Shown here in pieces: positions 6,932 to 12,779 of a DNA stretch of 21,199 bases. How positions within the stretch are numbered: the first letter of the stretch is position 1; every line of letters begins with the position of its first letter. The position numbers and the translations under genes are program-made. A model generated the notes under the pieces. It worked only from the letters and a program-made list of their open reading frames with translations, did no database searches and was not told where the DNA came from. The DNA comes from CAYYJV01 sp964486395 (GTDB lineage: Bacteria; Patescibacteriota; Minisyncoccia; Minisyncoccales; MHMH01), in assembly GCA_964486395.1 (NCBI GenBank), contig CAZALP010000007.1, forward strand, positions 1 to 21,199. The letters run 5' to 3'.

Positions 6932-7592
6932 AAACTTTTCTGAAAACCTCCGGCTCTCTCCAGATATTCCTATGCTTAACCAGAATCAGGATTCCAGCCG
7001 GCAAAATCAAAAATAGAAGATCCGGATTGAAAAAGCAAATGGTGACCAGAGCCAGTACTATCCCTACCATTCTTCCGACGGTCTGCGAGCCCAAGACGGA
7101 AAGAATACTCTTGAATTTTTTCTTTGAATCGCCCGACAGATTTATTTTCTTTTTTAAAAAAATTTCAGCAAAGACAATAGAAGCTACTATTACGCCCAGA
7201 GCAATAAGAAGGCTGGGCCAGCTCAAAACAACCAATACCCCGGCCATAGAAGCCAATCCCTTTCCTCCCTTAAATTTAAGAGTAAAGGGATAATTGTGAC
7301 CCAAAATCACGAAAAAGGCAGCAACGGCTATTCCGACCGACAAACTGTATCCCAGGAAAGCCAGCCAACAAGCTATCAAAACCGCTAAAATCCCTTTTCC
7401 CATATCTCCTGCCATAGCCATAATCAAGGATTCCAATCTTTTGGTGGCTCGCCAGATATTCATTGCTCCGATATTTCCGGAACCCACCTCAAAAAGATTC
7501 TTTCCGTATATCTTACCGACCAGGTAACTAAACGGAATTGACCCCAAGAGATAGCAAATTAAAGCCAGTAAAACCAGCCATAAGATTTCCAT
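6930..7592 (-). CDS. plsY: Glycerol-3-phosphate acyltransferase PlsY
   Basis: Integral membrane acyltransferase that makes lysophosphatidic acid from acyl-phosphate and glycerol-3-phosphate. Motif 1 is LGSIPFSYLVGK, motif 2 is GSGNIGAMNIWR and motif 3 is GHNYPFTLKFKGGKGLAS. The start at 7592 (MEILW) is preferred over an open frame reaching 7652, because a near-perfect Shine-Dalgarno (AAAGGAGGTG) precedes this ATG by 6 bases. The upstream part also contains a promoter. The protein has 220 residues. It has its own promoter (7624-7652) and terminator (6907-6931), so it is transcribed alone, but it lies among fatty-acid kinase genes that should supply its acyl-phosphate substrate. Confidence 0.93.
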   Translation of the reverse strand: MEILWLVLLALICYLLGSIPFSYLVGKIYGKNLFEVGSGNIGAMNIWRATKRLESLIMAMAGDMGKGILAVLIACWLAFLGYSLSVGIAVAAFFVILGHNYPFTLKFKGGKGLASMAGVLVVLSWPSLLIALGVIVASIVFAEIFLKKKINLSGDSKKKFKSILSVLGSQTVGRMVGIVLALVTICFFNPDLLFLILPAGILILVKHRNIWREPEVFRKV

Positions 7593-7623
7593 TTTCCCAC
7601 CTCCTTTAAAAGAACTCTTATCC

Positions 7624-7652
7624 ATTATAAAGAAAAAGGTGGTTTTAGTCAA
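7624..7652 (-). promoter_or_regulatory. Promoter of the second plsY, nested in the upstream terminator
   Basis: Minus strand TTGACT (7652-7647), a 17-bp spacer and TATAAT (7629-7624): near-consensus sigma-70. The -35 hexamer straddles the loop and the 3' arm of the terminator hairpin at 7633-7660. The predicted start near 7617 leaves about 25 leader bases carrying the strong Shine-Dalgarno of the gene starting at 7592. Confidence 0.7.
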
Positions 7653-7660
7653 CCACCTTT
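7633..7660 (-). terminator. Rho-independent terminator of the fakA/degV genes
   Basis: Minus strand AAAGGTGGTT-GACTAA-AACCACCTTT followed by further T residues: a 10-bp perfect stem with a 6-base loop. Confidence 0.85.
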
Positions 7661-8439
7661 AAGTTTTCGCTAGAACAGAAAGNNNNNNNNNNNNNNNNNN
7701 NNNNNNNNNNNNNNNNNNNNNNNNNNNNNNNNNNNNNNNNNNNNNNNNNNNNNNNNNNNNNNNNNNNNNNNNNNNNNNNNNNTTCTTCTTCAATTCGATC
7801 TAAATCTTTGCCTTCTTTAATCAGTTGGTTGGCTTTTAAAACGAAAAGTCCTTCTCCTATGCTAACATTCAAGCTGTTCACCAAACGAATTCTCTCCCGG
7901 TTCTCTTCCCATTCTCTGGCTTGACTGGCGGAATTGAAAGTTCCGGAAAATGTTGAACTGAGGGTAGTGACCAAAATATAATCAAACTTCTCCAGTTCCT
8001 GCTGGTAAATTTCCGCAAAATCTGCCAGGGTCAACTGAGAAGTAATGGGCAATTGCTTGGCTTTTCTCAGCTTTTCGTAAAAGGAACCTTCCAGGTTCTT
8101 TTCCGGAAAATCGTAATAGAGCGAAACCACTCTTATTCCGTATTTTTCAATTATTTCCTGCGGCAAATCGGCGGTGGTAATCAAGCCGATTTTTTCTCTG
8201 CCGATCTGGGATTCCATATCTTCCACGGCCCAATCCGATACTTCTCCGAATTTCTCGCAAATCTGCTTTACTTTTTCGGGATCATCAGTATGAATATGAA
8301 TTCTTGCTGCATCTTCTATCTGAAGAACATCCAAACTGTCTCCGATTCTTAGCAACTCTTCTTTCATTTCCTTTAATCGTTCTTGATTCAGCCCATCCAG
8401 GAAAAACTGAACATCAAAAGGATACTTAAGTTTGCTCAT
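7659..8439 (-). CDS. FakA C-terminal domain fused to a DegV (FakB-like) fatty-acid-binding domain; interrupted by an assembly gap
   Basis: The first 80 residues resemble the C-terminal part of fatty acid kinase FakA, ending in RIHIHTDDPEKV (H48 and H50) and EKFGEVSDWAVEDM. A DegV domain follows from about residue 83, with TTADLP, LPITSQLT and TTLSSTFSGTFNSA. DegV/FakB proteins bind a fatty acid while FakA phosphorylates it. The usual Asp-Ser before TADLP is absent. The C-terminal half falls in the 100-N gap. Beyond it, the frame ending L-S-V-L-A-K-T with TAA at 7659-7661 fits best, because it stops right at the terminator hairpin; the frame that happens to be open across 100 N ends at 7645 inside that hairpin. 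The start ATG (8439) has GGAGG six bases upstream and overlaps the upstream gene by 14 bp. Confidence 0.8.
7683..7782. other. Assembly gap (exactly 100 N)
   Basis: One hundred undetermined bases, a conventional placeholder for a gap of unknown size. It removes the part of the DegV domain where the C-terminal ligand-contact residues would lie. Reading frame and distance across it cannot be trusted. Confidence 0.98.
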
Positions 8440-9118
8440 TATCTTCCTCCTTCTCTGACTTTTCTGCTTCCAGCAATACTTTCAGAAAGCTCTCTAAAAC
8501 TAAAACAAACCCCAGGGCTCCGGCATCCACCACCTTATTCTTTTTCAAAACGTCCATTTTCTGGGTAGTGGCAACAAGAGCTTGCCTGGCTTGCTCCAAA
8601 GTTTTAGTCATCAGATAAATCAAATCTTGCTGTTCCCGAGACAAGGAATCCATGCTTCCGGCTGAAGCTGTAATGACATCAAGAATCGTTCCCTCTTTTG
8701 GTTCGGCAATCGCCCGATAAGCCTGGCTTTCTCCCCTCTTCATAGCCCTGCTCAAAAGATCGGCATCCAGGGAAATGTTATCCCCTAATTCCTGGAAAAA
8801 ACCGACCAGCCAGGCGCTGATGATAATTCCCACATTTCCGCGGCCGCTTTTCAGTAGATATTTCTTCTCGAGCATTTCGCTTATCAAATGATTAGCCGAT
8901 TGGTAGTCTTTTCTCTCTATCGCTTTAATTATTCCAGAAAGAGTGTTCAGAAGATTCGTACCGGTGTCCTTGTCCGGCACGGGAAAAACATTAATCTTGT
9001 TTATATTCTCCCTTTCCTCGCTCACTCTTTTTCGAGATTCCTGGAACAGCGCCTTCAGAAAAGACACGGTTAGAGTAACCCTGCTTTTAACTTTGCCGAT
9101 AAAACCTCTCTTTTCCAT
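8426..9118 (-). CDS. fakA: FakA-type fatty acid kinase, DhaL (Dak2) domain only
   Basis: The DhaL fold binds ATP and Mg2+ and, in FakA, phosphorylates FakB-bound fatty acid. Visible motifs are INKINVFPVPDKDTGTN (the Mg-binding Asp pair is D49 and D51), KSGRGNVGIIISAWLVGF, AEPKEGTILDV and VVDAGALGFVLVLES. At 230 residues it covers only the N-terminal domain of a normal FakA of about 550 residues; the rest is in the next gene. The stop codon region overlaps the next start by 14 bp, consistent with translational coupling. The start at 9118 has a clear AAGGAGG Shine-Dalgarno. A sequencing frameshift could also split a single DhaL-FakA-DegV gene here, but the good ribosome site of the second gene argues for a real split. 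Confidence 0.87.
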   Translation of the reverse strand: MEKRGFIGKVKSRVTLTVSFLKALFQESRKRVSEERENINKINVFPVPDKDTGTNLLNTLSGIIKAIERKDYQSANHLISEMLEKKYLLKSGRGNVGIIISAWLVGFFQELGDNISLDADLLSRAMKRGESQAYRAIAEPKEGTILDVITASAGSMDSLSREQQDLIYLMTKTLEQARQALVATTQKMDVLKKNKVVDAGALGFVLVLESFLKVLLEAEKSEKEEDNEQT

Positions 9119-9140
9119 TCTGCCTCCTTATAGCAATCTT

Positions 9141-9149
9141 CTTATAACA
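9141..9149 (-). promoter_or_regulatory. Putative extended -10 promoter of fakA
   Basis: Minus strand TG-T-TATAAG (9149-9141), about 23 bases before the fakA ATG. No good -35 is present at 17 bp, as expected for an extended -10 element, but the call is weak. Confidence 0.35.
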
Positions 9150-9176
9150 AAAATAGATGAAAAGAACTAAGGATAT

Positions 9177-9204
9177 TTTGACAAAAAGATGCCAACCTGT
9201 CAAA
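9177..9204. promoter_or_regulatory. TTTGACA-N14-TGTCAAA inverted repeat upstream of fakA
   Basis: Perfect 7-bp arms at 9177-9183 and 9198-9204 in the spacer between the antiporter gene and fakA. Each arm contains a consensus -35 hexamer (TTGACA). It could be an operator for a dimeric regulator or a -35 element. No protein can be assigned. Confidence 0.35.
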
Positions 9205-9217
9205 TATACCCCTTTTT

Positions 9218-10174
9218 TTATTGTATCCAGATTTCCAAAATTACAAAAGCAACGTAGATTAACAAAAGAAATAAAGCCTCTTTGCGGGTAATCCCCCAGC
9301 CGGTACGGGAAAAAATAGTGAAGAAAACGAGAGCGGCAATAATAAAAACAATGCCTATAAGATAAGGAGCAAAACTGACAATTTCCAGAGGAAATATCAA
9401 AACCGTCACTCCTAAAACCAAGGTGGAATTTACCACTACGGCTCCCATCAGGTTTCCCAAAACCATGTCTTTGTGACCCATGGTGACGGCTTTGATCCCG
9501 AAAGTAATCTCCGGCAAATTTGTCCCCAGGGCGACTATTAAAGCGCCGATAATCATTAAGGGAAGACCGAGAGCCGAAGCTAAAAAAGTCGAAGACCAAA
9601 CAATTCCTTCTGCCGCCAGCAAAAGCAAAGCCAAAGAAAAGATAAATATACCCAAGTCTTTTAAGAAAAATTTAAACCTCTGCCAGTCCCGGTTGAAGTG
9701 ATTGGAAAAAACTTTGGTGAACCTCTCGCTTTGGTAAAAAAGGCGATGCATGTAAAAAGCCAGAGCCAGCAGCAGAACCACACCGTCCGCCCGGGAAATG
9801 CTGCCGTCCAGCATCAGCAAAACCGGCAAAAGAGCTATGACCAAAGTATAGACAGAACTTCTTTGAATGACGGTTCCCTCGCACTTCAAGCCCTTGGCCA
9901 CCAAAACGCCCACGGCCACGGCCAAGGTCAAATTGATAATATTGGAACCAATAATATTTCCGAAGGAAAGCTCGGGATGACGATTCAAAGCAGAGGTAAT
10001 CCCAACGAAAAACTCCGGCACCGTAGTGGCAAAAGCCATTAAAATGAAAGCCACCATGAATTCTGTGGCCTGCAGGTACTTGGCTATCCTGATCAGGCTT
10101 TTCACCACCCAGGAGCCCGACTTTACCAGAACAAGGCAGGAAAACGCGAAAATGGCTACATACATCCAAAGCAT
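9218..10174 (-). CDS. Sodium/calcium exchanger family antiporter (CaCA superfamily)
   Basis: About ten hydrophobic segments and the two inverted alpha repeats that form the ion pathway. Alpha-1 has ATTVPEFFVGITSALNRHPE followed by FGNIIGSNIINL, and alpha-2 has GTNLPEITFGIKAV followed by LGNLMGAVVVNSTLVLG. The conserved acidic residues of both repeats are kept. It most resembles YrbG-type bacterial exchangers, which move Ca2+ or another cation against Na+ or H+. ATG at 10174 is preferred (318 residues). A TTG at 10192 would add six residues but lies inside the T run of the upstream terminator. No Shine-Dalgarno is evident. Substrate is not known from sequence. Confidence 0.9.
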   Translation of the reverse strand: MLWMYVAIFAFSCLVLVKSGSWVVKSLIRIAKYLQATEFMVAFILMAFATTVPEFFVGITSALNRHPELSFGNIIGSNIINLTLAVAVGVLVAKGLKCEGTVIQRSSVYTLVIALLPVLLMLDGSISRADGVVLLLALAFYMHRLFYQSERFTKVFSNHFNRDWQRFKFFLKDLGIFIFSLALLLLAAEGIVWSSTFLASALGLPLMIIGALIVALGTNLPEITFGIKAVTMGHKDMVLGNLMGAVVVNSTLVLGVTVLIFPLEIVSFAPYLIGIVFIIAALVFFTIFSRTGWGITRKEALFLLLIYVAFVILEIWIQ

Positions 10175-10190
10175 ATTACTTAATGATATC

Positions 10191-10225
10191 AAAAAAAAGA
10201 CCTTGATAAAATACCAAAGTCTTTT
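10191..10225 (-). terminator. Rho-independent terminator of the M16 peptidase gene
   Basis: Minus strand AAAGACTTTG...CAAGGTCTTT followed by more T residues (eight T in a row). The stem has one G-U pair. It is about 10 bp after the stop at 10235. Confidence 0.8.
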
Positions 10226-10234
10226 AAATCATGC

Positions 10235-11521
10235 TTAGAATCTAAGAATCTGATAAAGTTTTCCCTTAAGTTTATAGTGCTTGTACGGCCCAACGATGGC
10301 CAAATTCAGTTTTTTGTTCTGGCAAATATCCTGGACCACCCGCTGAACATCATCGGCACTAACAGCTTTAAATTTCTCTGTCCGCTCTTCGGGAGTTTCA
10401 ATCTCATTCTTCAAAAGAAACTGCTCCGCTATAAAGCTAGCTAAATTATCGGCATTCTCTAACTCCATTTCTTGAGAGCCGATAATGGAATCTTGAGCAT
10501 CTTTAAGCTCTCTCGGGGAGATTTTCTCATCGGCCAGCCTACGATATTGTTCCATCATCACTTCTAAACCCTCGGCAATTCTCTTTGAATTAAGGCCGGC
10601 ATAAGTCACAAACCAGCCGGTATCAGTTTGAAAATCAATGCCACTGGAAACAACATAAGCCAATCCCCTTTTTTCTCTCACCTCTATAAACATCCGAGAG
10701 CTCATTCCCCCGCCCAGAATTTTTTCCAGCACCTTTAAGGCATACCGATCGGGATGAAAAATGCTATAACCTCTCACCCCCAATAAGACGTGAGTCTGTT
10801 CAATCTTCCAGTGTTTAAAAGAAATCCTGGGTCTTCTTTGCTTTTCTATTACCGGGGGCTTATGAATGGTAGGTTCTCTGCTGCTTAATTTTCCGTAGTA
10901 GCTTTCCAGATCGTCAATCACCTCTCTGGGGTTTTCTATTTGGCCGGTCACTATGACGGCCGAATTGGGAGCTACATACAATCCATCAATGTAGTCAAGG
11001 AACTGCTTCCTTTTCATTTTGGTAATGGTTTCTTCGGTCCCGAGGCCCATTTGAGCAACAGGCTGATCGCCGTATAATAATTTGGGCCAAAGAATATTCT
11101 GAAGATAGGCTACCGCGTTATCTAAAGACATGGAGCGCTCTTCCAAAATCGGCCCTTTTTCTATTTTAATCTTGGCCGATTCAAGTTTTGAATTCAAAAT
11201 CATGTCGGAAATGACATCATGGGCAATATTGATAAACCTGCCGGCTATCTTTACCACATAAACGGTATATTCGTCGTTAGTGCCGGCATTGATTTCCCCG
11301 CCCCGGCTTTCTATCTCGCCGGTTATCTTTTCTCCACTGGGACGCTTTTTAGTGCCCCTGAACATCATGTGTTCAATAAAATGAGAAAGTCCGTAAATTT
11401 CCGGCCATTCGTATTTCCAACCGGCCCTGACGGCAAACATTTCGCAAACAGTTTTCCTGCCCTCAATCGGCGCCAAAATTACCGTTAAACCGTTGGATAA
11501 TCTTTCTCTGATAATCTCCAT
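10235..11521 (-). CDS. M16 family zinc metallopeptidase (processing-peptidase-like)
   Basis: Inverzincin peptidase with the HxxEH motif as HFIEH (H47, E50, H51) and the distal ligand Glu at about 127 in GPILEERSM, giving the family spacing of about 76. The C-terminal inactive-type half carries the REKRGLAYVVSSG segment with the Arg/Tyr pair that contacts substrate. At 428 residues it is a single M16A/M16C pair, like bacterial YmxG or the beta subunit of mitochondrial processing peptidase. No signal peptide is visible, so it is probably cytoplasmic. The start has GGGAGG seven bases upstream. It follows tRNA-Glu and an attenuator-like structure (11554-11589). Confidence 0.94.
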   Translation of the reverse strand: MEIIRERLSNGLTVILAPIEGRKTVCEMFAVRAGWKYEWPEIYGLSHFIEHMMFRGTKKRPSGEKITGEIESRGGEINAGTNDEYTVYVVKIAGRFINIAHDVISDMILNSKLESAKIKIEKGPILEERSMSLDNAVAYLQNILWPKLLYGDQPVAQMGLGTEETITKMKRKQFLDYIDGLYVAPNSAVIVTGQIENPREVIDDLESYYGKLSSREPTIHKPPVIEKQRRPRISFKHWKIEQTHVLLGVRGYSIFHPDRYALKVLEKILGGGMSSRMFIEVREKRGLAYVVSSGIDFQTDTGWFVTYAGLNSKRIAEGLEVMMEQYRRLADEKISPRELKDAQDSIIGSQEMELENADNLASFIAEQFLLKNEIETPEERTEKFKAVSADDVQRVVQDICQNKKLNLAIVGPYKHYKLKGKLYQILRF

Positions 11522-11553
11522 TTTTACCTCCCAAATAATAATTTCAAAGAACT

Positions 11554-11579
11554 AAAAAATCCCGGCAGCCCTGACGGGA
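11554..11579 (-). terminator. Terminator built from a copy of the tRNA-Glu 3' end
   Basis: Minus strand TCCCG-TCAGGGCTGC-CGGGA followed by TTTTTT. The 5' arm and loop repeat the last 15 bases of the tRNA-Glu region (see 11670-11684). An upstream CGGGA at 11585-11589 can pair with the same TCCCG, so two alternative hairpins compete, as in attenuators. Confidence 0.6.
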
Positions 11580-11684
11580 GAGTTTCCCGAAGGCCTAAGG
11601 GAGTCTTTACTCCCCTCTGGGTCTTAAATATAGAAATTTATGAGCACCTCTGGTGCTCAAAATTTCTATGCAGCCCTGACGGGA
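11565..11684. repeat. 15-bp direct repeat of the tRNA-Glu 3' end
   Basis: GCAGCCCTGACGGGA occurs at 11565-11579 and, as the 3' end of tRNA-Glu, at 11670-11684, 105 bp apart. Between them lie the hairpin GGGAGT-CTTT-ACTCCC (11599-11614) and the long hairpin at 11630-11669. The pattern recalls the duplicated tRNA ends left by integrases, but no integrase or cargo gene is present. Confidence 0.7.
11630..11669 (-). terminator. Long hairpin immediately after tRNA-Glu
   Basis: ATAGAAATTT(A)TGAGCACC-TCT-GGTGCTCAAAATTTCTAT: an 18-bp stem with one bulged A and a 3-base loop. It begins at the tRNA 3' end. There is no long T tract, so it may act as a processing or stability element rather than a terminator. 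Confidence 0.5.
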
Positions 11685-11745
11685 TTTGAACCCGTGTTAT
11701 CAGATTGAGAATCTGGTGTCCTAGACCGGACTAGACGACAGGGCC
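11671..11745 (-). tRNA. tRNA-Glu (anticodon CUC)
   Basis: Minus strand: acceptor GGCCCTG with CAGGGCT (first pair G-U), D arm TCGTCTAGTCCGGTCTAGGACA, anticodon loop TTCTCAA giving CTC, T arm ACGGGTTCAAATCCCGT, discriminator G. The outer anticodon-stem pair (27-43) is C-A, a mismatch. CCA is not encoded. The first 25 bases overlap the 3' end of the Mur-ligase-like gene, whose TAG stop is within the tRNA D arm. Confidence 0.9.
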
Positions 11746-12779
11746 ACAACTTCTTTTACTATATTAATCATACTCATTTCTTTGGAGCCGTCAACTAAAA
11801 TCAAGTCATCAGGTTGAATTTTTTCCTGCAAGAAAAGCCCCGCCCGGCCGGTTTCGTCGAAGCGGAATATCTTGTCTTCTGACATGCCGCTTTTCACGGC
11901 CCCCTGAGCTATGAAACGGGCACGGGAACCGACGGTAAACAAAAAATCGCAGGACTCTGCCACCCTTTCTCCGAGAGCTTCATGGGCTTCCACGGTATAT
12001 TTTCCAATACCTATAATGTCTCCCAGAACCGCCATCTTTCTTCCCGGCGTTTCTATTTTTTTAAGGACGGAAAGCGCTTCTGCCATGGAAAGGGAAGAAG
12101 CCGATTCCGAATCGTCCAAAACCCAAGAGTTTTTAATTCCCTTTTTCAGCTGCATCTTGCCGGGCAAACCTCGGTAAGATTTCAAAGCGGCGGAAACTTC
12201 AACCAAATTCAAGCCCAAAACCTCCCCTACGGCCGCCGCCGCCAAAGCCGAATAAATATGCTCTTTGCCAAAAAGCTTTTCCAACCAAACCGGCACAATA
12301 TTTCCTTCATAATTAACCTTGAAGTTTGTGCCCAAGCTGGGAAACTGAGTCAAAACCACGTGATTGGCCTTGACGGCCGATCTAGCCCCAAAACCGAAAG
12401 TCAAAGGATGAGCTATGCTCTCATTTGCAAGATCCCTAACGGTTTCATCATCAAAGTTCAAAACCAAATATCCCTGAGACGACAAGAGGCGGGCCAATTT
12501 CCTGGCTGCTTCCACCTTCTGCAGATCTCCTGCAAAAAATTCCCTATCGGGATGATATTCTCCCACGTGCGTCACTACCAAAACAGGCAAGGAAGATTTC
12601 TTTATTAAAAACTCAAGATTCCCTTGGTTTTGCGAATCCTCTTCGTAAATCAAAACTTCCTTGCCAATCTTAAAATGGGGTTCCAAAACCCTGAAAACGG
12701 CCTCTTTGCAGCATTGGCGAGCGCCTCCCATGATAACTACCACTTTTGGCCTTTTGATTAAAAACAGAAGTTTATTCAT
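11721..12779 (-). CDS. Mur ligase family protein (MurF-like, degenerate ATP site)
   Basis: MurF joins D-Ala-D-Ala to the UDP-MurNAc peptide. The central and C-terminal Mur ligase domains are recognisable: VTHVGEYHPD (70-78), GKEHIYSALAAAAVGE (171-186), GLPGKMQLKKG (204-214), then KMAVLGDI and EAHEALGE. The N-terminal substrate domain is missing. The P-loop region reads MGGARQCCKE (17-26) where GxxGKTTTKE is expected, so the Lys and Thr are lost. The motif DDxYNANPxSM is DDSESASSLSM (222-232). It may be an inactive paralogue or a ligase with changed chemistry. I chose ATG at 12779 (352 residues), which overlaps the ftsI end by 8 bp (coupled). Its 3' end runs 25 bp into tRNA-Glu. It closes the dcw operon. 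Confidence 0.85.
   Translation of the reverse strand: MNKLLFLIKRPKVVVIMGGARQCCKEAVFRVLEPHFKIGKEVLIYEEDSQNQGNLEFLIKKSSLPVLVVTHVGEYHPDREFFAGDLQKVEAARKLARLLSSQGYLVLNFDDETVRDLANESIAHPLTFGFGARSAVKANHVVLTQFPSLGTNFKVNYEGNIVPVWLEKLFGKEHIYSALAAAAVGEVLGLNLVEVSAALKSYRGLPGKMQLKKGIKNSWVLDDSESASSLSMAEALSVLKKIETPGRKMAVLGDIIGIGKYTVEAHEALGERVAESCDFLFTVGSRARFIAQGAVKSGMSEDKIFRFDETGRAGLFLQEKIQPDDLILVDGSKEMSMINIVKEVVALSSSPV

Noticed and set aside
11565..11684. Integrated mobile element bounded by tRNA-Glu direct repeats
   Set aside because: Only 105 bp separate the repeats and no integrase, transposase or cargo is present; at most a scar.
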